Assembly (NCBI GenBank): GCA_903959175.1 | Contig: CAJBVW010000360.1 | Span: 1-50,691 of the forward strand | Source: an uncultured Pseudomonadota bacterium | GTDB taxonomy: Bacteria; Myxococcota_A; UBA796; SXON01 | Length of the DNA stretch: 50,691 nucleotides | Reading direction: 5' to 3' | Shown here: positions 36,339 through 43,444 of the stretch, one piece after another | Position numbering within the stretch: position 1 is the first letter of the stretch | Layout: the number at the start of each line of letters is the position of its first letter | The notes under the pieces: generated by a model | Told to the model about the DNA's origin: nothing | Seen by the model: only the letters and a program-made list of their open reading frames with translations | Databases searched by the model: none | Made by a program: the position numbers and the translations under genes

Positions 36339-36838
36339 GACGCGGCCCGGTGGCAGGTGGGGCTCCACCCCAAGCGATCCATGACCGCAGGGGCGTTGAA
36401 GAAGGCCATCCCGAGCACGCTCTTGAGCCCGTCGTACGCGAGGCGGCGAGGGAGGATGCCGGGGTCCGACCAGGTGGAGAGCACGTCCCGCTGCTCCTCG
36501 AGGGAGAGGGACGTGAAGGTGGCGCCGCGCGAGGCGAGCGTGCCGGCCTCGACCGCGCGGAGGAGGTAGCGGAACACGGGCTGCACGACGGGATCGAGCT
36601 CCTCGGCGAGGAGCGTGTCGACGAGGAGGGGGAGGTCGACGTCGGCCGCGGACACACCCATGCTGCTCCCCGGCGGGAAAAACGCGCCCCCGATCGCGAC
36701 GACCAGCGCGATCTCGCCCGCGGAGAGCAGACGGAAGCCCGGCGCCGCGCCCGGCAGCACCGAGATCGGCACGCCGAGGGCGGTGAGGCTCGCGGCGGCA
36801 GTGCCGGAGAGCAGAAGCGAGCGTCGGCTGAACATCAT
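36335..36838 (-). CDS. Tat-exported small subunit, gluconate 2-dehydrogenase subunit 3-like
   Basis: A 167-residue protein that starts MMFSRRSLLLSG, a twin-arginine signal followed by a hydrophobic stretch. The mature part (LLSAGEIALVVAIGGAFFPPG) fits the gluconate 2-dehydrogenase subunit 3 family, which accompanies GMC flavoprotein subunits. In known FAD-dependent dehydrogenases this small subunit carries the Tat signal and escorts the folded catalytic subunit to the periplasm. Its stop overlaps the GMC start as GTGA, ensuring equal synthesis. The two genes form a minus-strand operon facing the ILVBL-like gene. Confidence 0.83.
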   Translation of the reverse strand: MMFSRRSLLLSGTAAASLTALGVPISVLPGAAPGFRLLSAGEIALVVAIGGAFFPPGSSMGVSAADVDLPLLVDTLLAEELDPVVQPVFRYLLRAVEAGTLASRGATFTSLSLEEQRDVLSTWSDPGILPRRLAYDGLKSVLGMAFFNAPAVMDRLGWSPTCHRAAS

Positions 36839-36891
36839 CCGTGGAGACGATAGCCGCGGAACCCCAAACCGACCAGAGGGTCGATTCCGAA

Positions 36892-36911
36892 GTGCGTATT
36901 ATTTTACGCAC
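36892..36911. promoter_or_regulatory. Operator-like inverted repeat GTGCGTA-N6-TACGCAC
   Basis: A 7-bp perfect inverted repeat with a six-base A/T spacer lies between the divergent GMC operon and the ILVBL-like gene. It overlaps TATTAT (36897-36902), a plus-strand -10 candidate, and ATTTTA (36901-36906), which reads TAAAAT as a minus-strand -10. A dimeric regulator bound here could switch both sides. No regulator gene is adjacent. Confidence 0.5.
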
Positions 36912-37017
36912 CCGTCGGGACCGACGGACGCGCGTTTTTCGGAGGGGTGCGAAAGGATCTACGCATGCTCGGCACCGCGTGACGGTCGGGTTAGAAGCCG
37001 GGGAATCCGGAGCACCC

Positions 37018-38640
37018 GTGCCGTACGTCCATGGTGGGAACCTCGTCGCCCAGGCCCTCGCGCGGGAGGGCGTCTCCCACGTCTTCACCCTCTGCGGCGG
37101 GCACATCCAGCACATCTACGACGGCTGCCTGGACGAGGGGATCCGCGTCGTCGACCTCCGGCACGAGCAGGCCGCCGGCCACTGCGCCGAGGGCTGGGCG
37201 CGCGCCACCGGGCAGACGGGCGTCGCCCTCGTCACCGCCGGTCCCGGCCTGACCGACGCGGTGACCGCCGCCGCCAACGCCCACCGCGGCGGCGTGCCGA
37301 TGATCCTCATCGGCGGCCAGGGCCCGCGCTTCTTCTCCGGGATGGGCAGCCTCCAGGAGATGGACCACGTCACGCTGATGCGGAGCATCACGAAGTGGAG
37401 CGTGCAGGTCCCCGAGACGCGGCGGATCCCCGACTTCCTCGCCACCGCCTTCCGCAAGGCGAACTCCGGCGTCCCCGGTCCGGTGTTCCTCGAGATGCCG
37501 CTCGACGTGCTCATGAACATGGAGGACACCGCCGGCCTCTCCATCCCGACCGACTACCGCACCCGTCACGTCCCGGGCGGCGACCCGGCGGGCATCCAGG
37601 CCGCGGCGGACGTGCTCTCGAAGGCCGAGCGCCCGGTCGCCGTCGTCGGCACCCAGTGGTGGTTCAGCCCGTACCGGGCCGCGATCCAGGAGTTCCTGGC
37701 CGCGTACGACCTCCCCGTCTTCCTCAACGGCGGCGCGCGCGGCGCGGTGCGCCCGGACGACCCCCGCTTCTTCCGCCTCTGCCGCGGCAAGGCCCTCCAG
37801 AACGCCGACGCCATCGTGATCTTCGGCACCCCGTGGGACTTCCGGCTCGGCTACGGGCAGGACATCGCGCCGGGCACGAAGGTCGTCCAGGTCGACCTCG
37901 ATCCGGACGTGATCGGCCACAACCGCGGCGCCCAGGTCGGCATCGTGGGGGACACGGGGCTCGTCATGCAGCAGCTCGCCCAGGCGGGCCGTCGCTCCGG
38001 CGAGGGCTGGATCAAGCAGGTGCGCGCCATGGAAGACGTGCGCGCGGCGAAAATGCAGGGCGAGATGAACAGCACCGACGTGCCGATCAACCCGCTCCGC
38101 TTCTCCAAGGAGCTCGCGCGCTCGATCACCGAGACCACCACCGTCGTCTGTGACGGCGGGGACATCGTCGGCACCGCGGCCAAGGTGGTGGACGTGTGGC
38201 GCCCCGGCCACTGGATGGATCCGGGCCCGCTCGGCACCCTCGGCGTCGGCCCCAGCTTCGCCATCGCGGCCAAGCTCGCGCGCCCCGCGGACCCCGCCAT
38301 CATCATCTACGGAGACGGCTCCTTCGGCCTCAACGGCATGGAATTCGAGGCCGCCGCCCGCCAGGGCATCCCCATCGTCGGCGTGATGGGGAACGACGCC
38401 GCGTGGACGCAGATCCGGCGCGGGCAGGTCCAGCTCTTCGGGGACCGCGCGCCGGCCACCAAGCTCGACTACACCCGCTACGACAAGATGGTCGAGGCCC
38501 TCGGCGGCCACGGCGAGTACGTCGAGCAGCCCGAGGACATCCACCCCGCGATCCAGCGCGCGCTCGACAGCGGAAAGCCGGCGCTGGTGAACGTGAAGAT
38601 CGGCAGCTCGTCCTTCCGCGAGGGCGCGATCAGCGTCTGA
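37018..38640 (+). CDS. Thiamine-diphosphate enzyme, ILVBL/2-hydroxyacyl-CoA lyase-like
   Basis: A 540-residue ThDP enzyme of the acetolactate synthase fold. Its N-terminus (GGNLVAQALAREGVSHVFTL, then CGGHIQHIYDG) and the catalytic-Glu region DLRHEQAAGHCAEG near 48 resemble human ILVBL and 2-hydroxyacyl-CoA lyases. The ThDP-Mg site is GDGSFGLNGMEFEAA near residue 438 with VMGNDAAW after it. These lyases cleave 2-hydroxyacyl-CoA to formyl-CoA and an aldehyde; the acetolactate synthase route is less likely because no small subunit follows. GTG 37018 is chosen for its GGAG six bases upstream; GTG 36979, coupled to a five-codon mini-ORF, is an alternative. It is divergent from the GMC operon. Confidence 0.82.
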   Translation: MPYVHGGNLVAQALAREGVSHVFTLCGGHIQHIYDGCLDEGIRVVDLRHEQAAGHCAEGWARATGQTGVALVTAGPGLTDAVTAAANAHRGGVPMILIGGQGPRFFSGMGSLQEMDHVTLMRSITKWSVQVPETRRIPDFLATAFRKANSGVPGPVFLEMPLDVLMNMEDTAGLSIPTDYRTRHVPGGDPAGIQAAADVLSKAERPVAVVGTQWWFSPYRAAIQEFLAAYDLPVFLNGGARGAVRPDDPRFFRLCRGKALQNADAIVIFGTPWDFRLGYGQDIAPGTKVVQVDLDPDVIGHNRGAQVGIVGDTGLVMQQLAQAGRRSGEGWIKQVRAMEDVRAAKMQGEMNSTDVPINPLRFSKELARSITETTTVVCDGGDIVGTAAKVVDVWRPGHWMDPGPLGTLGVGPSFAIAAKLARPADPAIIIYGDGSFGLNGMEFEAAARQGIPIVGVMGNDAAWTQIRRGQVQLFGDRAPATKLDYTRYDKMVEALGGHGEYVEQPEDIHPAIQRALDSGKPALVNVKIGSSSFREGAISV

Positions 38641-38708
38641 CCGTGCGGGGCGCATCTCGCTTTTCCGTGAGCCCGGCGCGCTTCCGTGTACCAATCCGTC
38701 GCTACTCC

Positions 38709-38736
38709 TTTACGCCCGCGTCCGGGTGGCTACACT
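38709..38736 (+). promoter_or_regulatory. Candidate promoter for the Bax-inhibitor-1 gene
   Basis: TTTACG at 38709-38714 and TACACT at 38731-38736 are 16 bp apart, each matching four of six consensus bases. The start codon is 28 bp after the -10 with an AAGGAA ribosome-binding site between. It would drive the Bax-inhibitor, MoxR and VWA genes together. Confidence 0.4.
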
Positions 38737-38763
38737 TCGACCTCGAACCCCAAGGAACCGTCC

Positions 38764-39477
38764 ATGGCCTTCCCTTCCATGAGCGTCCCGGTCGCCCGGG
38801 CCTCCGAGGCCGACCGCCTCACCTACCTCCAGAAGACCCTCGGCCTCACCGTCGCGGGGCTCGGCATCGCCAGCGTCACCGGCATCGCGACCTCCATCGG
38901 GCTCGCGCTCGTGCCGGGGATGTTGTCCGGCTACGTACCGATGGTCGTCATCCTCGGCATGTGGGCCGTGAGCAACTTCGTCGCCCAGCCGATGGTGTTC
39001 CGCGGCCCGAAGGCCGTGGGCTTCGTGCTCGGCACGGCCGCGCAGGGCGTCGCGATGGGGTTCCTGCTCCTCATGGCCGCCTTCGTGTCCTCCGCGGCGC
39101 TCGGCAGCCCGTTCACGCTCATCGGCCTCGCGATCGGGCTCACGGGCTTCACCGGCCTCGGCATGGCCTCCTACGTCTGGAGCGGCCCGAAGAACTTCTC
39201 GCTCATCGGCGCTGGCCTCTCGGCCATGTCGATCCCGATGCTCGTCCTCATGGCGGTGAGCTTCGCGTTCCCCGGCCTGTTCGGTGGCACGCTCGGCATC
39301 GTGATGAGCGCGGTGTTCGTCGTCATCTCGGCCGCGGGCCTCGTGTACCAGCTGAACAAGGTGATCCACGAGTACGACACCGACATGCACATCGAGGGCG
39401 CCTACACGATCTCGATGGGCCTGCTGGTGCTGTTCTGGAACATCCTGTCTCTCCTCATGCGACTCACGCGCCGCTAG
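38764..39477 (+). CDS. Bax inhibitor-1/YccA family membrane protein
   Basis: A 237-residue membrane protein with seven predicted helices, beginning with a cytoplasmic YLQKTLGLTVAGLGIA. The family pattern includes TGFTGLGMASYVWSGPKNFSL near residue 125 and a C-terminal part with LNKVIHEYDTDMHIEGAYTISM, whose Asp residues form the pH-sensing pair in characterised bacterial members such as YetJ, a calcium-leak channel. YccA of E. coli instead modulates FtsH. The ATG at 38764 has an AAGGAA ribosome-binding site. It lies 7 bp before moxR and probably shares its transcript. Confidence 0.88.
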   Translation: MAFPSMSVPVARASEADRLTYLQKTLGLTVAGLGIASVTGIATSIGLALVPGMLSGYVPMVVILGMWAVSNFVAQPMVFRGPKAVGFVLGTAAQGVAMGFLLLMAAFVSSAALGSPFTLIGLAIGLTGFTGLGMASYVWSGPKNFSLIGAGLSAMSIPMLVLMAVSFAFPGLFGGTLGIVMSAVFVVISAAGLVYQLNKVIHEYDTDMHIEGAYTISMGLLVLFWNILSLLMRLTRR

Positions 39478-39484
39478 GCTCGGA

Positions 39485-40297
39485 GTGTCCTCCCCGCCGA
39501 TCGTCGGCCGCCAGGCCGAGACCGAGGCCCTGCACGCCTGCCTGGACGCGGGGAGGCATGTTCTGCTCGAAGGGCCCGTCGGCGTGGGAAAGACCGCCTT
39601 GGCCCATGCGATCTGCCGATCGCTGGGCCGCGGCTTCGTGCGGGTGGACGGAGACGGTCGCTACACCGAGGCCCGCCTCGTCGGCGCCTTCGACCCGCCT
39701 GCGGTGCTCGCCTCCGGCTACCGGCCGGAGCACTTCATCGCCGGGCCGCTCGTGCGCGCCATGCGCGAGGGCGCCGTCCTCTTCGTGAACGAGCTGAACC
39801 GGATGCCCGAGGGCGTCCAGAACGTGCTCCTCCCGGCGATGGACGAGGGGCGCGTGGTCGTCCCCCAGCTCGGCGAGGTGACCGCCGCGCCGGGCTTCGC
39901 CGTCGTCGCGACGCAGAACCCCGCGGAGTTCGTCGCCACCGCCGCGTTGTCCGAGGCACTCCTGGATCGTTTCGAGCTCGTCCGGCTGGACTACCAGTCC
40001 GAGGCCGAGGAGCTCGCCATCGTGACGCAGGACACGCGGTGCAGCCCCGGCGCGGCCCTCGTGGCGCAGGCCGTCGCCCTCACCCGCGCGACCCGCACCG
40101 ACCCCCGCTTCCGCCGCGGCGCCTCGGTGCGCGCCGCCATCGCCATCGCCGACATCGCCGCCCGCCTCGGCGGGGACGTGACGCGCGCCGCCGCCATCGC
40201 GCTCCCCACGCGGGTCGAGCTGTTGGACCCGCAGGGCACCTCCCTCCCCGACCTGCTCGCGGACCTCAAAAAAAAACTAGCGATCGCCGCCCCCTGA
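39485..40297 (+). CDS. MoxR-family AAA+ ATPase
   Basis: A 270-residue AAA+ protein of the MoxR group. Walker A is GPVGVGKTA near residue 30, Walker B is VLFVNELNRMP near 98, and sensor 1 is VVATQNPAEF near 140. MoxR ATPases pair with a von Willebrand A protein to insert metals or remodel complexes; the VWA gene follows at once. It begins at GTG 39485, 7 bp after the Bax-inhibitor gene. The last codons run through an A9 tract (Lys-Lys-Lys) and stop at TGA 40295-40297. A -1 shift on the tract would continue straight into the VWA reading frame. Confidence 0.9.
   Translation: MSSPPIVGRQAETEALHACLDAGRHVLLEGPVGVGKTALAHAICRSLGRGFVRVDGDGRYTEARLVGAFDPPAVLASGYRPEHFIAGPLVRAMREGAVLFVNELNRMPEGVQNVLLPAMDEGRVVVPQLGEVTAAPGFAVVATQNPAEFVATAALSEALLDRFELVRLDYQSEAEELAIVTQDTRCSPGAALVAQAVALTRATRTDPRFRRGASVRAAIAIADIAARLGGDVTRAAAIALPTRVELLDPQGTSLPDLLADLKKKLAIAAP
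40268..40276 (+). promoter_or_regulatory. A9 homopolymer, potential frameshift or transcript-slippage site
   Basis: Nine adenines in an otherwise GC-rich region lie 18 bp before the moxR stop. The in-frame reading is AAA AAA AAA. One added A in the transcript or a -1 ribosome slip moves into the VWA frame, which is open from here to 41169 with no stop. An 8-bp palindrome GCGATCGC follows at 40280-40287. A sequencing error in run length is the main alternative. Confidence 0.5.
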
Positions 40298-40405
40298 TCG
40301 ACGGCCCCGAGGCCCCGGCACCCTCCGAGCTGACGCCCTTCGGCAGCAACGAGGCCCCCGCGCTCACGACGGGTGGCGAGCCGATCTCCACGCTCCCGAG
40401 CGGCT

Positions 40406-40411
40406 GGGAGG
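40406..40411 (+). promoter_or_regulatory. Shine-Dalgarno GGGAGG before GTG 40417
   Basis: GGGAGG lies five bases before the first canonical start codon (GTG) in the VWA frame. It supports independent initiation at 40417, although the same bases also encode Trp-Glu-Ala in the upstream coding-like stretch. Confidence 0.5.
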
Positions 40412-40416
40412 CGGCC

Positions 40417-41169
40417 GTGAGCTGGCAACGCGCGCGCAAGGAGCTGCCCCCGGGCCTCTACCGCCAGCAGGTGCTCGACCGCGCGATCGACGGCATCCTC
40501 GCCCACGCCCGGCGCCTCCTCCGCCACGCCGCGCGCCCGCACCGCAGCGTCGAGGTCGCGTGGCCCGAGGACGGCGAGCTCGACCTCGAGAGCACCCTCG
40601 AGCAGCCGCGCCCCTGGGGCCCCGCGGACGTGCGCCTGACGCGCATCGTGCCCCGCGAGGTCGACGTCGTCGCGGTCCTGGACATGTCGCTCTCGATGAC
40701 CGGCGAGAAGATCGCGCTCGTCGCCGTGGCCGCGGCGATCCTGCGGCTGCGGCTCGACAACGTCGCGGTGGTCGCCTTCGACACCCACCCCCACGTCCTC
40801 GTGCGGGTCGGCGAGGAGGTCTCCCCGCGGGACCTCGTGCGCCGCGTGCTCTCCGTGCCCGCGCAGGGCTACACCAACATCGAGGGCGGGCTCGGCGCGG
40901 CGTCGGAGCAGCTCCGGCGCTCCTCCCGTCGGGAGCGCGTGGGCCTGCTCCTCACCGACGGCGTCGCGAACGTGGGCCGCGATCCCGTGGTGGCGGCGGG
41001 GCGCTTCCCGCGCCTGCACGTCGTCCACCTCGGGGACCACCACCCCCAGGGCGCGCGCGCGTGCCGCGGCATGGCGCAGGCGGGCCGGGGCCGCATCTAC
41101 CGGGCGCGCACCTACGCCGACCTCCCGGACGTCGTCCGGCGGGCGGTTCGCGAGCTCTTTCGAGGCTGA
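40417..41169 (+). CDS. Von Willebrand factor A domain protein, MoxR partner
   Basis: From GTG 40417 the protein is 250 residues. A helical N-terminal part (QQVLDRAIDGILAHARRLLR) precedes a VWA domain with the metal site DMSLSMTGEK near residue 90, a Thr-containing turn QGYTNIEGG and LLTDGVANVG near 180. MoxR ATPases and such proteins act together in cofactor insertion, as in CoxD/CoxE or NorQ/NorD. The frame is open and strongly coding-like upstream to 40277: 43 of 47 codons from 40276 to 40416 end in G or C. No ATG, GTG or TTG occurs there, only CTG at 40294. The true N-terminus may therefore be a fusion with MoxR. Confidence 0.82.
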   Translation: MSWQRARKELPPGLYRQQVLDRAIDGILAHARRLLRHAARPHRSVEVAWPEDGELDLESTLEQPRPWGPADVRLTRIVPREVDVVAVLDMSLSMTGEKIALVAVAAAILRLRLDNVAVVAFDTHPHVLVRVGEEVSPRDLVRRVLSVPAQGYTNIEGGLGAASEQLRRSSRRERVGLLLTDGVANVGRDPVVAAGRFPRLHVVHLGDHHPQGARACRGMAQAGRGRIYRARTYADLPDVVRRAVRELFRG

Positions 41170-41178
41170 TCGCCCGAA

Positions 41179-41733
41179 TCAGGCCTCGCCGCGCTCCTGG
41201 GCGGGCGGGGGCTGGGAGACCACCTCGACGAGGGCCTCCAGCTCGTCGTCGAACGGCCACTTGCGACGGGCCTGGGCGAGCCGCGCGCGGGCCTCGGCGT
41301 CCATCCCGGTGCCGAGCAGGCGCTCGACGAGGAGGGCGGCCTCGGCCGAGGTGCCCGGGAGCGGAGGTTCGAGCTCGCGTTCGAGGCGGCGGAGGTCCGG
41401 GAGACGCTTCTTCGTGGCGCGGAGCTTGTCGACCGCGCGCGCGGCCAGCTCCTTGCGGCCCTGCTCGACGGCGGTCTTCGCGATCATCACCAGGCCGTCC
41501 GGGCCGTTCCCCACCATGTCGAGCGCCTTCGTCTCGAGGCGGACGCGCTCCTCGCCCCGCTCGCGCGCGGCCTGGACCATCAGCTTCCGGGCGTCTCCCG
41601 TGCGGATGTTGACGCTGATCCACGGCCAGAACAACACCCCCGCGACGAGGAGCGCCACGGGCCCCATCCACGGGGCGAGGCTCAGGCCGGTGATCGACGT
41701 GAACAGACGGACGAGCTGAACGATGCCACCCAC
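41179..41733 (-). CDS. Small membrane protein with TPR-like helical domain
   Basis: A 184-residue protein. One membrane helix at about residues 20-40 (WMGPVALLVAGVLFWPWISV) is followed by a cytoplasmic helical region of paired helices rich in Ala, Arg and Leu, such as LMVQAARERGEERVRLETKALDM cut by short turns. The spacing suggests two or three TPR-like units. The family is unknown to me. It starts 3 bp after the response-regulator stop, so it belongs to the same transcript. It might be a membrane scaffold for the two-component system or the haem enzymes, but that is a guess. Confidence 0.65.
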   Translation of the reverse strand: MGGIVQLVRLFTSITGLSLAPWMGPVALLVAGVLFWPWISVNIRTGDARKLMVQAARERGEERVRLETKALDMVGNGPDGLVMIAKTAVEQGRKELAARAVDKLRATKKRLPDLRRLERELEPPLPGTSAEAALLVERLLGTGMDAEARARLAQARRKWPFDDELEALVEVVSQPPPAQERGEA

Positions 41734-41736
41734 GCG

Positions 41737-42429
41737 CTACTCCCTCACGAACCGATAGCCGCGCCCACGCACGGTCTGCAAGTAGATCGGCTCCTCCGGA
41801 TCGGGCTCGAAGAGCTTCCGGAGGCGCAACACGTAGTTGTCCACGGTGCGGGCGGTCGGGAACCGATCCATCCCCCACACGTTCTCGAGGATGTCGGTGC
41901 GGGGGAGGAGCTCCCCTTCCCGGCCGGCGAGGTACTCGAGGAGCGCGCACTCCCGCTCGGTGAGGGTGACGCGGCCCTCGTTCGTGACGGCCTCCCGCGT
42001 GTCGAAGTGCACGCGGTAGACGCCGAAGCGCAGCTCGCGGGACGAGGGCACGCCGCGCGCCGCCGTGTGCCGGCGGATGAGGGCCCGGACGCGCGCCAGG
42101 AGCTCGGGCATGGCGAAGGGCTTGGTGAGGTAGTCGTCCGCGCCGGCGTCGAAGCCCGCGACCTTGGCGGGGGTGTCTCCGCGGGCGGTGAGCATGAGCA
42201 CGGGCGTGAGCACCCCGGCGGCGCGCGCGCGGCGGGCGATCTCGAAGCCGTCGATGCCGGGGAGCATCACGTCGAGCAGGGCGAGGTCGTAGGCGTGGCT
42301 CGCCAGCCGCTCCAGGCCCTCGGACCCGGTGGTCACGGCGTCGACCCGGAAACCGGCATGCTCGAGGTTCAGGCGGACCATGTCCGCGACCAACGCCTCG
42401 TCTTCGACCAGGAGGATGCGTTCGCTCAT
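41737..42429 (-). CDS. OmpR/PhoB-family response regulator
   Basis: A 230-residue response regulator. The receiver domain (residues 1-118) has acidic pocket Glu9/Asp10, phosphoacceptor Asp53 in LLDVMLPG, LMLTARG, and the Lys of YLTKPF. The C-terminal winged helix (about 130-228) ends LQTVRGRGYRFVRE, the typical OmpR/PhoB DNA-binding end. The cognate histidine kinase lies 64 bp upstream on the same strand. Both are at the end of the haem operon, so the pair may regulate haem synthesis or respond to its state. No target site is identified, but a dyad lies upstream of hemE. Confidence 0.94.
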   Translation of the reverse strand: MSERILLVEDEALVADMVRLNLEHAGFRVDAVTTGSEGLERLASHAYDLALLDVMLPGIDGFEIARRARAAGVLTPVLMLTARGDTPAKVAGFDAGADDYLTKPFAMPELLARVRALIRRHTAARGVPSSRELRFGVYRVHFDTREAVTNEGRVTLTERECALLEYLAGREGELLPRTDILENVWGMDRFPTARTVDNYVLRLRKLFEPDPEEPIYLQTVRGRGYRFVRE

Positions 42430-42493
42430 CGGCGCGCCCCTAACCCACCCGGGGCGCCCGGCACGAAGCGCGCGGCACGGGTGACCGGGGCAC

Positions 42494-43444
42494 TCACGCC
42501 CGTCGCAACCACAGCGTGAACGTCGATCCCCTCCCCTCGCCTGCGCTCTCCGCGCGGAGGTCTCCCTCGACGCTCCGCGCGAGCGTCCGCGCGATGTAGA
42601 GCCCGAGCCCCGTGCCGTGGCGCCGCTCCGCCCCGCCGCCGCGCTGGTAGGGCTCGAAGATCGCGACGGCGTCCTCAGGGGCAAACCCGAGGCCGTCGTC
42701 GATGATGTCGAGGCCGACGCGGTCACCGTCGACGCGGGCGCGGAGCCGCACGCCGCCGTTCTTCCCGTACTTGCGGGCGTTGTCGAGGAGGTTCTCGAGA
42801 ATGACGCGGAAGGGATCGGCCGCGGCGCGCACGGGGACATCCGCCGCGGGGCCGAGGGCGCAGTCGAGCCCGGTCCCGCCGACGTGCGCGAGGTGGTCGT
42901 CGAGGACGGAGGAGACCCACGCCCCGAGCGGGCGCGCCTCGAGCTCCGACGTGCGCCGGGCGACGGCCACCTGGTACGCGAGGATGCTCTCGACGAGGTG
43001 CTCCAGGCGATCCGCCGAGGCGAGCCCCTTGTCCAGGTAGGGAGCCATCTTCCCGGGCGGGAGAACCCCGGTACGCAGGGACTCCAGCAGGGCCTTGATG
43101 CCGGCGATGGGCGTCTTGAGCTCGTGGGTGCTCGCCGCGAGCACGCCCTCCAGCCTCTGGATCTGGGCGCGCTCCTGCCGCGCGTAGCGCATGACGAAGC
43201 CCGCCAGCGCCACCGTGAGGAAGGTGAGCGTGACGCTCTCGCCGATGAGCATCAGCCGTTTCCGGCCGTACTCCGCCATGACCTCGGCGGTCGGCCCCCA
43301 GAGGGCGAGGGAGAGCTCGTGGTTCTCGTCGACCAGGCGGGCGATGAGCACCGTCCACCAGCTCCCCAGCAACGCGAGCAGGAACAACGTCACCGCGTAG
43401 GCGATGTTGGTCCACCGCGCGTGGCGCTCAAACGACGTGCGCAC
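42494..43444 (-). CDS. Sensor histidine kinase
   Basis: A 316-residue membrane kinase. Two helices (about 15-36 and 63-85) flank an extracytoplasmic loop of roughly 26 residues, too short for a large sensor domain. The HisKA box is AASTHELKTP with phosphorylated His107. The ATPase domain has NLLDNARKYG near 218, DDGLGFAPED and GTGLGLYIARTLA. The GTG start at 43444 overlaps hemL by 17 bp, which ties expression to the haem genes. The response regulator follows after 64 bp. The stimulus is unknown; with so small a loop, membrane or redox state, or a partner protein, is likely. Confidence 0.9.
   Translation of the reverse strand: MRTSFERHARWTNIAYAVTLFLLALLGSWWTVLIARLVDENHELSLALWGPTAEVMAEYGRKRLMLIGESVTLTFLTVALAGFVMRYARQERAQIQRLEGVLAASTHELKTPIAGIKALLESLRTGVLPPGKMAPYLDKGLASADRLEHLVESILAYQVAVARRTSELEARPLGAWVSSVLDDHLAHVGGTGLDCALGPAADVPVRAAADPFRVILENLLDNARKYGKNGGVRLRARVDGDRVGLDIIDDGLGFAPEDAVAIFEPYQRGGGAERRHGTGLGLYIARTLARSVEGDLRAESAGEGRGSTFTLWLRRA

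Noticed and set aside
36841-36978. Upstream GTG 36841 as the start of the ILVBL-like gene
   Set aside because: The segment covers the A/T-rich divergent promoter and operator and its translation does not resemble the family.
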